Assembly (NCBI RefSeq): GCF_000238095.2
Contig: NZ_JH815225.1
Span: 708,724-772,723, forward strand
Direction of reading: 5' to 3'
Source: Peptoanaerobacter stomatis
GTDB taxonomy: Bacteria > Bacillota > Clostridia > Peptostreptococcales > Filifactoraceae
Length of the DNA stretch: 64,000 nt
Shown here one piece after another: positions 8,143 through 17,242 of this stretch. The stretch's first letter is position 1, and each line of letters begins with the position of its first letter. The notes beneath the pieces are model-generated. The model worked only from the letters and a program-made list of their open reading frames with translations. It was not told the origin of the DNA and searched no databases. The translations under genes and the position numbers were made by a program.

Positions 8143-9915
8143 TTATCTCAATTTTATTCCGAGTTCTTCCAATGCTTTCTCATCTGCCATAGCAGGCGCT
8201 GATGTTAATGGACAAATTGCATTTTGATTTTTAGGAAATGCTATTACATCTCTTATTGATTCTTCTTTTGCAAGCAACATTATAAATCTGTCAAGCCCCA
8301 ATGCTATACCACCATGAGGAGGTGTACCGTATTTGAATGCCTCTAATAAAAATCCGAACTTATCCCAAGCAGATTCTGTCGAAAATCCTAAGCACTCAAA
8401 CATTTTTTCCTGAACTTTGCTGTCGTGTATTCTTATACTTCCCCCACCTAATTCTATGCCGTTAAGCACTATATCATAGGCTTTTGCTCTCACATTTTCC
8501 CTGTCTGTGTCAAGCAACTGCAAATCTTCGTCCATAGGCATTGTAAATGGATGGTGCATTGCCACGTATCTTTGTTCTTCTTCATCGTATTCAAATTGAG
8601 GAAACTCAGTTACAAACAACAATTTGTAATCATCAGATTTCAACATATCAAGTTGCTTTGCAACCTCTATTCTTAAATGTCCCAAAGCATCGAAAACGAC
8701 TTTGTTTTTATCTGCAACAAACAATATCAAATCGCCCTCTTTAGCTTCCATTCTTGTAAGAATTTCGCCCATTTTTTCTTCGCTCATGAATTTTGCAATA
8801 GGAGAATTGATACCGTCTTTTGTAAATTTTATATAAGCAAGCCCTTTAGCTCCATATGTCTTTGCTACATCTTCCAATTTTGTTATGGCTTTTCTTGAAA
8901 ACTTGTCCTCAAAACCATTTACATTTATTGCTCTTACTGATGATTTTTCAGTATTTGCTGCATTTTCAAATACTGAAAATCCACAATTTTTAACTATATC
9001 GGATAAATCTTTAATCTCAAAACCGAATCTTATATCAGGCTTATCTGAACCGAATCTTTCCATAGCTTCTTTATATGTCATTCTTTGAAGCGGTAATTTC
9101 ACATCTACATCAAGCACTTCTTTAAATATTTTTTGAACCATTTCTTCAGTAACGCTCATAACATCTTCCGGTTCAACAAAAGACATCTCACAGTCTATTT
9201 GTGTAAATTCAGGCTGTCTGTCCGCTCTCAAATCTTCATCTCTGAAACATCTTGCAACTTGGAAATATCTGTCGAATCCTGATACCATCAACAATTGTTT
9301 GAATAATTGAGGTGATTGAGGAAGTGCATAAAACTTTCCATTGTTAACTCTACTTGGCACCAAATAATCTCTTGCACCTTCAGGAGTCGGCTTGTTCAAT
9401 ATAGGTGTTTCTATCTCTATAAATCCCTTTTCTGTTAAAAAGTTTCTTATTAATTGTGTAACTTTATGTCTTAAAAATAAATTGCCTTGCATCTTAGCTT
9501 TTCTAAGATCCAAATATCTGTATTTCAATCTCAAACTTTCAGATGCGTCATCATCATCTTTGATATATATAGGTGGAGTTTGCGAAATATTTAATATCAA
9601 TAAATTAGTAGCAAACACCTCAATATCTCCAGTAGGTATTTCTTTATTTTTAGAGCTTCTCTCTCTTACTGTTCCTTCAACAGCTATTACATATTCGCTT
9701 CCTAAAGTTTCAGCTTTTTTGTATATCTCTTCACTTGTGTTTTCATCAAACACTACTTGGCATAGACCGCTTCTGTCTCTTACATCTGTAAATATTAATG
9801 CTCCCAAATTTCTTGATCTTTGCACCCATCCCATAAGTACAACTTTTTCGCCGACATCGGACATTCTGAGTGTTCCACAGTATGACGTTCTTTTCAATCC
9901 GTTTAATTTATCCAT
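8143..9915 (-). CDS. aspS: Aspartyl-tRNA synthetase
   Basis: 590 residues, full length for the bacterial class II enzyme that charges tRNA-Asp. The N-terminal OB-fold anticodon-binding domain covers about 1-105 (GWVQRSRNLG), motif 2 is near FRDEDLRADRQPEFTQID, a bacterial GAD insert lies at about 290-420, and motif 3 is GGIALGLDRFIMLL near the C-terminus. AAGGAG sits six bases before the ATG. In many Firmicutes hisS lies directly upstream; here aspS stands alone. Whether the enzyme is discriminating or also charges tRNA-Asn cannot be told here. Confidence 0.97.
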   Translation of the reverse strand: MDKLNGLKRTSYCGTLRMSDVGEKVVLMGWVQRSRNLGALIFTDVRDRSGLCQVVFDENTSEEIYKKAETLGSEYVIAVEGTVRERSSKNKEIPTGDIEVFATNLLILNISQTPPIYIKDDDDASESLRLKYRYLDLRKAKMQGNLFLRHKVTQLIRNFLTEKGFIEIETPILNKPTPEGARDYLVPSRVNNGKFYALPQSPQLFKQLLMVSGFDRYFQVARCFRDEDLRADRQPEFTQIDCEMSFVEPEDVMSVTEEMVQKIFKEVLDVDVKLPLQRMTYKEAMERFGSDKPDIRFGFEIKDLSDIVKNCGFSVFENAANTEKSSVRAINVNGFEDKFSRKAITKLEDVAKTYGAKGLAYIKFTKDGINSPIAKFMSEEKMGEILTRMEAKEGDLILFVADKNKVVFDALGHLRIEVAKQLDMLKSDDYKLLFVTEFPQFEYDEEEQRYVAMHHPFTMPMDEDLQLLDTDRENVRAKAYDIVLNGIELGGGSIRIHDSKVQEKMFECLGFSTESAWDKFGFLLEAFKYGTPPHGGIALGLDRFIMLLAKEESIRDVIAFPKNQNAICPLTSAPAMADEKALEELGIKLR

Positions 9916-10176
9916 TATTTTCTCCTTTATGTTATAAAAATATTTTTTGTCCTATATAAATTTTCAATTACACTTATAATTATTCCAAATAATCAAATAA
10001 TTATAAAATATAATTTTATTTGCGAATACTTTATATATATTATCAATTTTTTAAACGAAATTAGTCTTATGTTCTATATCAATACCATTATTTAATTAAA
10101 ATATACTTACATTTTATATTTTTAGCTTATAAATTGCAATAGCAAATGACATTTTTCAAAAAAAATAAATTTTTTC
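9916..10176. other. AT-rich intergenic region upstream of marR and aspS
   Basis: This is the divergent gap between aspS and the marR operon. Apart from the marR promoter and operators described separately (10177-10242), I see only AT-rich sequence. No convincing aspS promoter pair with 16-18 base spacing was found. Confidence 0.4.
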
Positions 10177-10205
10177 TTGACATTTTATTTTATAAGTAAT
10201 AAAAT
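10177..10205 (+). promoter_or_regulatory. Strong sigma-A promoter of the marR-exporter operon
   Basis: TTGACA at 10177-10182 and TAAAAT at 10200-10205 are separated by 17 bases. The -35 is a perfect consensus. The predicted start point falls inside the first inverted repeat of the adjacent operator pair. Confidence 0.8.
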
Positions 10206-10242
10206 ATGTAGCATACAACATATTTTATGTAGTAACCTACAT
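10206..10242 (+). promoter_or_regulatory. Tandem inverted-repeat operators, likely MarR sites
   Basis: Two 16-base sites with the same 6-4-6 layout: ATGTAG-CATA-CAACAT at 10206-10221 (one mismatch in the arms) and ATGTAG-TAAC-CTACAT at 10227-10242 (perfect). Their centres are 21 bases apart, two helical turns, and they begin immediately after the -10 box. This geometry fits autorepression by the MarR protein encoded just downstream; binding is inferred. Confidence 0.7.
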
Positions 10243-10301
10243 AAATTACAACTTATAAAACTTGGATTTATACACGTTTTTGACTTAAAGGAGATGAGAA
10301 C

Positions 10302-10742
10302 TTGCATAAAAAAAATGATATAGTACGACTGATAAAAATATTGAACATAAGTATAGAAAAAAGGGTAAACAATGATTTCAAAAAAATGAATTTAACCATG
10401 CAACAAATAAAAATACTATTATATTTAAAAGAAAGAGAAAAAAATACTGTTGAAATTACAACCCAAAAAGATATACAAAACTTACTTGGAGTAACTCATC
10501 CAACAACAATTTCTATAATAAAATCTTTAGAGCAGAAAAAATTTATAACAAGCAAACACTCTGAAATTGACAGGCGTCTTAAAACACTTCACCTTACAGA
10601 AAATGCATATGAAATGACCCAGTCAATAGTAAAAGGAAAAATAAATTTTGATAATGATTTATTGCGAGGAATAGAAAAAAATGAGCTGAATGCTTGTATA
10701 AAATGCTTAAATAAAATGTACGAAAATATAAATAAATCTTGA
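10302..10742 (+). CDS. MarR-family transcriptional regulator
   Basis: 146 residues with the winged helix-turn-helix of the MarR family: the recognition helix region is about 68-85 (THPTTISIIKSLEQKK) and the wing carries DRRLKTLHLT. Such proteins repress adjacent efflux genes and release DNA when a small molecule binds. The start is a TTG at 10302, eight bases after AAAGGAG; no in-frame ATG fits the ribosome site. Two ABC exporter genes follow 39 bases downstream and two inverted repeats overlap the promoter, so autorepression and control of the exporter are the likely roles. The inducer is unknown. Confidence 0.88.
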   Translation: MHKKNDIVRLIKILNISIEKRVNNDFKKMNLTMQQIKILLYLKEREKNTVEITTQKDIQNLLGVTHPTTISIIKSLEQKKFITSKHSEIDRRLKTLHLTENAYEMTQSIVKGKINFDNDLLRGIEKNELNACIKCLNKMYENINKS

Positions 10743-10781
10743 TTTATAAAATTTAAAATAATATAAAAAGGAGTTAATAAG

Positions 10782-12515
10782 ATGTTGTCATTGTTAAAAT
10801 CTTTAAGAGAGTACAAAAAAGAGGCAATACTTGCACCTTTTTTTGTATCGCTCGAAGTTTTTCTTGAAATCTTCATACCATATCTTATGGCTAACATAAT
10901 TGATATAGGCATAAAAAATTCCAACCTTCCTTATGTAATAAAATTAGGCATTGTATTGCTTGTTATGGCAGGATTTTCACTATTTTTCGGTATACTTGCC
11001 GGAAGATATGCTGCAATATCCGGAGCCGGACTTAGCAAAAATATAAGACATGATATATTCTATAATGTGCAAAATTTTTCTTTCAAAAACATAGATAAAT
11101 TTTCCTCATCAAGTCTTGTTACAAGACTTACTACAGACATATCCAATGTGCAAATGGCATATATGATGGGAGTTCGTACAGTTGCAAGAAGCCCTATAAT
11201 GATAATAATGGCTCTTATAATGTCAATGAAAATAAATCTTAAAATATCTTTGATTTTCTTGATAAGCGTACCACTATTAGCAATAGTACTGATTTCTATT
11301 GCAAAATTAGCTCACCCGTACTTTATAAAAGTTTTTAAAAATTATGATGTTTTAAATAATACAGTTTCAGAAAATGTTAACGCTCAAAGAGTTGTAAAAT
11401 CATTTGTACGAGAAGATTATGAAAACCAAAAATTCAAAAATCTATCAAAAAATATATATGATTTATTCATAAAAGCTGAATTGCTTGTAGCATCAGTATT
11501 ACCTGCTACACAAGTTGTAATATATACCGTAATAATATTAATTTTGCTAAACGGAGGAACAAGTATTGTCATAGGAGATATGACAACAGGTCAACTCACA
11601 AGCATAATAGTATACGCCTTACAAATACTCACATCTGTAATAACTTTGTCAATAGTTTTCATCTTGTTGATAATAGCTGAAAGTTCAATAGAAAGAATAA
11701 ATGAAGTGTTGAATGAAAAAACTACTATGGAAAATCCTGAAAACGGAGAAAAAGTTGTAAAAGACGGAAGTATAGAGTTTAAAGATGTATCATTCAGTTA
11801 TAGCGACAATATGCAACATCTTTCACTCAAGAATATAAATTTAAAAATAGAAAGTGGACAAACAATCGGTATAATAGGTGCAACAGGTAGTTCCAAATCC
11901 ACTCTTGTTCATTTAATACCAAGACTATATGATGTAACACAAGGCGAAATACTTGTAGGCGGTGTAAATGTAAAAAACTACGATTTGGAAAAACTCAGAG
12001 ACAGCGTATCTATGGTATTGCAAAAAAATACACTTTTCACAGGAACTATTGCCGAAAATATAAAATGGGGTAATGAAAACGCAAGTATGCAGGAAGTGGA
12101 AAATGTATGTAAAATGGCATGCGCAGATGAATTTATAAACGAATTTCCCAATAAATATGATGAGCGGATATACGAAGGTGGAAACAACGTATCGGGAGGA
12201 CAAAAGCAAAGGCTGTGCATAGCAAGAGCTCTCCTTAAAAACCCTAAGATACTAATATTAGACGATTCTACAAGTGCAGTTGACACAAAAACTGATGCAA
12301 GAATAAGACAAGCCTTCGCAGAGGATTTAAAAGACACTACGAAGATAATAATAGCTCAAAGAATATCATCTGTAGAAAATTCAGATAAAATAATAGTGCT
12401 TGATGACGGAAAAGTTGTAGGATATGATACGCCTGAAAATTTGTTAAAAAATAATACAATCTATAAAGAAACATATGAAGCACAAAAAAAAGGAGGTGTT
12501 ATAGATGAAAACTAA
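10782..12515 (+). CDS. Heterodimeric ABC exporter subunit with degenerate catalytic site
   Basis: 577 residues: six transmembrane helices (about 1-310) fused to an ATP-binding domain (about 330-560), a half-transporter of the multidrug/lipid exporter class. Walker A reads GATGSSKST at 366-374. The signature VSGGQ (470-474) is canonical, but the residue after Walker B Asp494 is Asp495 where the catalytic Glu is expected. This is the pattern of the degenerate-site partner in heterodimeric exporters such as BmrCD, LmrCD and TM287/288. Its last 11 bases overlap the next exporter gene, so the two are translationally coupled and should form the dimer. Substrate unknown; the MarR gene upstream suggests a drug or toxic compound. 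Confidence 0.92.
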   Translation: MLSLLKSLREYKKEAILAPFFVSLEVFLEIFIPYLMANIIDIGIKNSNLPYVIKLGIVLLVMAGFSLFFGILAGRYAAISGAGLSKNIRHDIFYNVQNFSFKNIDKFSSSSLVTRLTTDISNVQMAYMMGVRTVARSPIMIIMALIMSMKINLKISLIFLISVPLLAIVLISIAKLAHPYFIKVFKNYDVLNNTVSENVNAQRVVKSFVREDYENQKFKNLSKNIYDLFIKAELLVASVLPATQVVIYTVIILILLNGGTSIVIGDMTTGQLTSIIVYALQILTSVITLSIVFILLIIAESSIERINEVLNEKTTMENPENGEKVVKDGSIEFKDVSFSYSDNMQHLSLKNINLKIESGQTIGIIGATGSSKSTLVHLIPRLYDVTQGEILVGGVNVKNYDLEKLRDSVSMVLQKNTLFTGTIAENIKWGNENASMQEVENVCKMACADEFINEFPNKYDERIYEGGNNVSGGQKQRLCIARALLKNPKILILDDSTSAVDTKTDARIRQAFAEDLKDTTKIIIAQRISSVENSDKIIVLDDGKVVGYDTPENLLKNNTIYKETYEAQKKGGVIDEN

Positions 12516-14373
12516 AGACAATTCACAAAGCACACTGAAAAGATTAACAAACTATATATTAAAAGATCATAAAGCAGGTTTTATAGTAGTATTCATCTGT
12601 ATACTCATAAGTGCAATAGGTTCAACGGCAGTAGCCTTTTCTTTCAAAATATTGCTTGATGGCTATATAGTTCCCCTATCACAACAAATCACACCTGACT
12701 ATACAAATTTTTATAAAGCATTGATGATACTCGGCGCAGTTTTTTTGACAGGTGTCGTTGCAAGCTTCATATACAACAGACTTATGGCAAAAATAGGTCA
12801 AAATATATTAAAAAAACTTAGAGATGATATGTTCTCACATATGCAAAATTTACCTATAAGTTATTTTGATAAAAATACAAACGGCTCTATAATGAGTTTA
12901 TATACAAATGACACAGACACGCTAAGACAGATGATAAATCAAGCAATACCGCAAATATTACAATCAATATTCACAGTAATAGTAACTGTTATATCAATGA
13001 TTATATTAAGCCCTATTTTAACAGTTGCAGCAGGTATTATGGTGATAATAATGTTTTTTGTTGTTAGAAAAATGACATCTATAAGCGGTAAATTTTTCGG
13101 ATATCAACAAAAAAATATAGCAAGCATAACCGGATTTATAGAAGAAAGAATTACAGGTCAAAGAGTTGTAAAAATATTCAATCATGAAGAAAAATCAAAG
13201 CAAGAATTTGACGAATTAAATGAAAAGTTATTTGAAAGCGCAAAAACTGCAAATATCTATGTAAACAATATACCACCTGTTATCTCCAATATAGGCAACA
13301 TAACTTTCGTTATAACGGCTGTATTCGGTGCAATATTATCTATAAACAACATAGGCAACATAACAATAGGCGTACTTGTATCATATCTCCAATTCTCTAA
13401 AAGTTTTACACAACCCTTTATGCAAATAGCACAACAATTAAATTCAGTAGTGTTGGCATTAGCCGGTACCCAAAGAATATTTGAACAGTTGGATGAACAA
13501 GTAGAACAGGATGAAGGTTATGTTACACTTGTAGATATAGAAAAAGACGAAAAAAACGGAATAATACCTGTTCCATACAAAACAGGTATGTGGGGCTGGA
13601 AACACCCTCACAGTGACGGACGTGTGACATATGAAGAATTAAAAGGCGATATAAAAATATTTGATATGGATTTCAGCTATGTAGAAGGTAAAAAAGTATT
13701 ACAAAATATATCATTATATGCAAAACCCGGTCAAAAAATAGCCTTTGTTGGTGCAACAGGTGCAGGCAAAACTACCATAACAAACCTTATAAACAGATTT
13801 TATGACATAGATGACGGCAAAATAAGATATGATGATATAAATATCAACAAGATAAAAAAAGAAAGTCTTAGACGCTCACTCGGAGTGGTATTACAAGATA
13901 CCAAACTATTTACAGGAACTATTGCAGAAAATATAAGATACGGTAAATTGGACGCAACAGACGAAGAAGTAATAAATGCTGCAAAATTAGCTCAAGCAGA
14001 CGGTTTTATAAATATGCTTTCAGATGGATATAACACAGTAATATCAGGCTCAGGAGAAGAATTATCTCAAGGTCAAAAACAATTAATATCAATAGCAAGA
14101 GCAGCCATCTCCAATCCGCCTGTACTGATATTGGACGAAGCAACATCAAATATAGACACGAGAACAGAAGCAATTGTTCAAAAAGGTATGGATAATTTAA
14201 TGAAAGGCAGAACGGTTTTTGTAATAGCACATAGACTTTCAACAATCAAAAACAGCGATGCAATAATGGTACTTGATCATGGAAGAATAATAGAACGTGG
14301 CAACCACGAAGAACTTATCGCTCAAAAAGGCGAATACTACAAACTATATACAGGTAAAACAGAATTAGACTAA
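12505..14373 (+). CDS. Heterodimeric ABC exporter subunit with consensus catalytic site
   Basis: 622 residues: six transmembrane helices (about 1-330), an extended linker of roughly 60 residues rich in Asp, Glu and Gly before the ATPase, then the nucleotide-binding domain. Walker A GATGAGKTT starts at 416 and the catalytic Glu545 is present in LILDEATS, while the signature is LSQGQ (520-524) instead of LSGGQ. It thus supplies the hydrolysing Walker site, which pairs with the partner's VSGGQ, and the atypical signature of the degenerate site. AAAGGAGGTG lies upstream of the ATG inside the previous gene. The long linker insertion is common in this clade. Confidence 0.92.
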   Translation: MKTKDNSQSTLKRLTNYILKDHKAGFIVVFICILISAIGSTAVAFSFKILLDGYIVPLSQQITPDYTNFYKALMILGAVFLTGVVASFIYNRLMAKIGQNILKKLRDDMFSHMQNLPISYFDKNTNGSIMSLYTNDTDTLRQMINQAIPQILQSIFTVIVTVISMIILSPILTVAAGIMVIIMFFVVRKMTSISGKFFGYQQKNIASITGFIEERITGQRVVKIFNHEEKSKQEFDELNEKLFESAKTANIYVNNIPPVISNIGNITFVITAVFGAILSINNIGNITIGVLVSYLQFSKSFTQPFMQIAQQLNSVVLALAGTQRIFEQLDEQVEQDEGYVTLVDIEKDEKNGIIPVPYKTGMWGWKHPHSDGRVTYEELKGDIKIFDMDFSYVEGKKVLQNISLYAKPGQKIAFVGATGAGKTTITNLINRFYDIDDGKIRYDDININKIKKESLRRSLGVVLQDTKLFTGTIAENIRYGKLDATDEEVINAAKLAQADGFINMLSDGYNTVISGSGEELSQGQKQLISIARAAISNPPVLILDEATSNIDTRTEAIVQKGMDNLMKGRTVFVIAHRLSTIKNSDAIMVLDHGRIIERGNHEELIAQKGEYYKLYTGKTELD

Positions 14374-14377
14374 AGGC

Positions 14378-14415
14378 AAAAAGTGTACTGCAAATAAATG
14401 CAAGTACACTTTTTT
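14378..14415. terminator. Bidirectional terminator
   Basis: AAAAAGTGTACT-GCA pairs with TGCAAGTACACTTTTT, with one bulge and a short A/T loop, followed by T-runs on both strands. It separates the exporter operon from the convergent polyprenyl synthase gene and overlaps the latter's stop codon. Confidence 0.85.
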
Positions 14416-15301
14416 AATATTTTCTATTACCTATATAAGTTGCAAGCTGAGCAAAAAAACTCATATCTTTGTCTTTTATTTCAGATATTTCATCTATAGC
14501 GCTATTTACATATCCATTAAGTTTTTCTTTAGACTTTTCTATACCGAAATACTTAGGATAAGTATTTTTTCCTTCATCTACATCTTTACCTACACTTTTT
14601 CCAAGTAATTTTTCATTACCTATAATATCCAGTATATCATCTGATATTTGAAATGCCATACCCAGATTATAAGCATATTTTCTTAAATGTTCCATATCAT
14701 TTTCATCTGCATTTGCCAAATATCCTGCCGATACCATAGAAGCAATTATAAGTTTAGCGGTCTTATTTTCGTGTATATATTCGAGATTACCTGAGCTTAT
14801 ATCTTTATTTTCATTTATTATATCACTGACCTGTCCGCCTATCATTCCATATATACCTGCACAATTTGATATTTCTTCACACGCTTTTACAGAATTTATT
14901 TGAAAATTGTTTTTTATAAACTTAAATAACAATTCGTATGCAAAATTGAGAAGTGCATCTCCTGCAAGTATAGCTATGGCATCACCATACACCATATGAT
15001 TTGTAGGTTTACCTCGCCTTAGAGTATCATTATCCATAGCCGGCAAGTCATCATGTATGAGCGAGTATGTATGTATCATCTCTATCACGCAGGCTACGTC
15101 TAAATATTTTTTAACATCTATATTATATGATTTTAAAACTTCAACAAAAATACAAGGTCTTATCCTCTTTCCACCGGCTGAAAGTGAATATCTCATAGAA
15201 TCTAATATCTTAGATGAATATGTCAAATTTATATTCATAAGCTCCATTAATCTATCTTCTATAAGTTTTTTATCAGCTTGCATAACATTTTTAATGTCCA
15301 T
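14414..15301 (-). CDS. Short-chain polyprenyl diphosphate synthase (FPP/GGPP synthase)
   Basis: 295 residues. It condenses isopentenyl diphosphate with allylic diphosphates to give farnesyl or geranylgeranyl diphosphate, precursors of undecaprenyl and quinone chains. The first Asp-rich motif is HDDLPAMDNDTLRRGKPTNH and the second is QISDDILDI, both intact; GGKRIRP and a conserved Lys-Thr (NKTAKL) are also present. Start: ATG at 15301, ten bases after GGAG; the in-frame ATG at 15316 would place the ribosome site inside the gene. The xseB/dxs genes that often flank ispA are absent. Exact chain length is not readable with confidence. Confidence 0.88.
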   Translation of the reverse strand: MDIKNVMQADKKLIEDRLMELMNINLTYSSKILDSMRYSLSAGGKRIRPCIFVEVLKSYNIDVKKYLDVACVIEMIHTYSLIHDDLPAMDNDTLRRGKPTNHMVYGDAIAILAGDALLNFAYELLFKFIKNNFQINSVKACEEISNCAGIYGMIGGQVSDIINENKDISSGNLEYIHENKTAKLIIASMVSAGYLANADENDMEHLRKYAYNLGMAFQISDDILDIIGNEKLLGKSVGKDVDEGKNTYPKYFGIEKSKEKLNGYVNSAIDEISEIKDKDMSFFAQLATYIGNRKY

Positions 15302-15817
15302 TTTATTTTTCTCCATTTTATTTTTATACTGTTATAAACATATATATTTTTTAAATATTGTTCCGTACCAAATAATATCTATATACTGTTTGGATTATCT
15401 TATAACCAAGTATAAACTATGCCTATAGCGATATATTTCATAAATATACTGAATATAGGATAAATCAATGTTTTCCTTTGTATATTCAAATATTATATCT
15501 TTGATGTATTATAACATATATTAATACTTTTGTAAAAATGTACAATTTGTTCTTATTTACTTTTCAATCTTTTTATTATATAATTGCTTTCAAATCATAA
15601 AATGTATAATCAGTTAATTTACATCTCTCCTATAATTTTTTTATATTGCCTCTTTTTTAGACATTATTATTTTTAAAAATTAATTGATTATATATTCTGT
15701 ATCTGTAAATTACAAACTTTGACATATATTTTAACCTACAATGCTATAAAAATTTAAATACTGTATTTACTGCTTTTTAATAAAGCAAATTTTTCTAAAT
15801 TTTAGGAGGAAATCAAA
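15302..15817. other. 500-base AT-rich gap upstream of metY
   Basis: No gene or recognised riboswitch is visible; I looked for SAM-box and T-box signatures and found none. A TTGACA at 15719-15724 is followed by TATAAA at 15745-15750, a 20-base spacing that is longer than ideal. A short TGCTTT-TTAAT-AAAGCA hairpin at about 15771-15787 lies just before the metY ribosome site. Both are weak calls. Confidence 0.35.
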
Positions 15818-17104
15818 ATGGATATAAAAAATACTAATATTTCCACTCAATGTGTACAGGCAGGTTATTTACCGAAAGGTTCTGCTGAGCCTAGAGTTAT
15901 GCCTATAGTACAATCTACTACTTACAAATACGAAAATTGTGACGCTTTGGCTGCTGCTTTTGACTTGCAAGCTCCAACACCTATATATACAAGACTCGGT
16001 AATCCTACATTGTCCTTTTTGGAAGAAAAAATAACAACATTGGAAGGTGGAGTTGCTGCTGTTACAACTGCATCAGGACAATCCGCAATACTTTTTTCAG
16101 TACTTGCTCTTACAAAATCCGGTGAAAATATAATATCCTTAAATAATATTTATGGTGGCACTCATACTCTTTTTGCAAGCACATTGAAAAATATGGGAAT
16201 AGAAGTAAGGTTTGTAAGTTCATCTGCTACTGCAGATGAGATATATTCATTAATTGATGACAATACTAAACTTGTCTATGCTGAAACTATAGGCAATCCG
16301 GCTTTGGAAGTATTGGATTTTGAAAAACTCAGCTCTATTGCTAAAAAAGCCGATATTCCACTTGTAATAGACAATACTTTTGCTACTCCATATCTTTGCA
16401 GACCTTTCGAATTAGGTGCAAATATAGTAATACACTCCACTACAAAATATATGGACGGACACGCTACTTCAGTAGGCGGTGTAATAGTAGACGGAGGTAA
16501 TTTTAATTGGGAAAATGGAAAATTCCCACAACTTTCAACTCCTGACGAAAGTTATCACGGCTTAATATATACAAAAGCTTTCGGAAAAGCTGCATTTGCT
16601 CTTAAAATAAGAGCAGGACTTCTTCGTGATATAGGTTCAACAATGAGTCCTTTTAATGCCTTTTTAACAACACTTGGGCTTGAAACTTTACACCTCAGAA
16701 TGGAAAAACATTGTGAAAATGCACTTAAAGTTGCTAAATATCTTGAAGGACACGAAAAAATAGAATTTGTAAACTACCCTTTACTTGAAAGCTCTCCTTC
16801 TTATGAACTTGCAAAAAAATATCTGACAAAAGGAGCAAGCGGTGTAGTAGCATTCGGAGTAAAAGGCGGAAGCGACAATGCAAAAGCATTCATAGACAAT
16901 ATGAAATTAGCTACATTAGTAACACACGTTGCTGATGTTAGAACTCACGCACTTCATCCTGCAAGCACTACACATAGACAATTATCCGAAGCTGAACAAA
17001 TAGCAGGCGGTATCTTACCTAATCTTGTAAGATATTCTGTCGGCATAGAAGATGCTGATGATATAATTGCCGATATAAAACAAGCATTAGAGAAAATAAA
17101 ATAG
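15818..17104 (+). CDS. metY: O-acetylhomoserine sulfhydrylase
   Basis: 428 residues, the length of the O-acetylhomoserine aminocarboxypropyltransferase group of the Cys/Met PLP family; cystathionine gamma-synthases are shorter, near 380. The pyridoxal-phosphate Lys is Lys210 in HSTTKYMDGH, with TASGQSA and DNTFATP as cofactor-contacting motifs. The enzyme makes homocysteine directly from O-acetylhomoserine and sulfide. The ribosome site AGGAGG sits eight bases before the ATG. The next gene, metA, is predicted to make the matching acetylated substrate, but a terminator lies between them. Confidence 0.93.
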   Translation: MDIKNTNISTQCVQAGYLPKGSAEPRVMPIVQSTTYKYENCDALAAAFDLQAPTPIYTRLGNPTLSFLEEKITTLEGGVAAVTTASGQSAILFSVLALTKSGENIISLNNIYGGTHTLFASTLKNMGIEVRFVSSSATADEIYSLIDDNTKLVYAETIGNPALEVLDFEKLSSIAKKADIPLVIDNTFATPYLCRPFELGANIVIHSTTKYMDGHATSVGGVIVDGGNFNWENGKFPQLSTPDESYHGLIYTKAFGKAAFALKIRAGLLRDIGSTMSPFNAFLTTLGLETLHLRMEKHCENALKVAKYLEGHEKIEFVNYPLLESSPSYELAKKYLTKGASGVVAFGVKGGSDNAKAFIDNMKLATLVTHVADVRTHALHPASTTHRQLSEAEQIAGGILPNLVRYSVGIEDADDIIADIKQALEKIK

Positions 17105-17114
17105 CTCCCTATAA

Positions 17115-17147
17115 AAAACACTTGACTTTTTTTGTTAAGTGTTTTTT
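17115..17147 (+). terminator. Rho-independent terminator after metY
   Basis: AAAACACTTGAC at 17115-17126 pairs with GTTAAGTGTTTT at 17134-17145 (one mismatch) around a T-rich loop and runs into TTTTTT. It separates metY from metA. Confidence 0.8.
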
Positions 17148-17242
17148 CCATAATTTTACAAATTTATTTATATGTTTTTAATTATTATAATATTAAAAGG
17201 GTATGGATATTAAGTAATAAAAAATATGTTAGGAGTTTTGAT

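Noticed and set aside
15302-15817. SAM riboswitch or T-box upstream of metY
   Set aside because: The long leader invites one, but none of the conserved core sequences of the SAM-I or T-box classes is present; the region is nearly pure A/T.
17132-17242. N-terminal extension of MetA
   Set aside because: The frame is open upstream, but it overlaps the metY terminator, is hydrophobic and AT-rich, and AGGAG plus residue numbering (Glu111, Cys142) fix the start at 17243.
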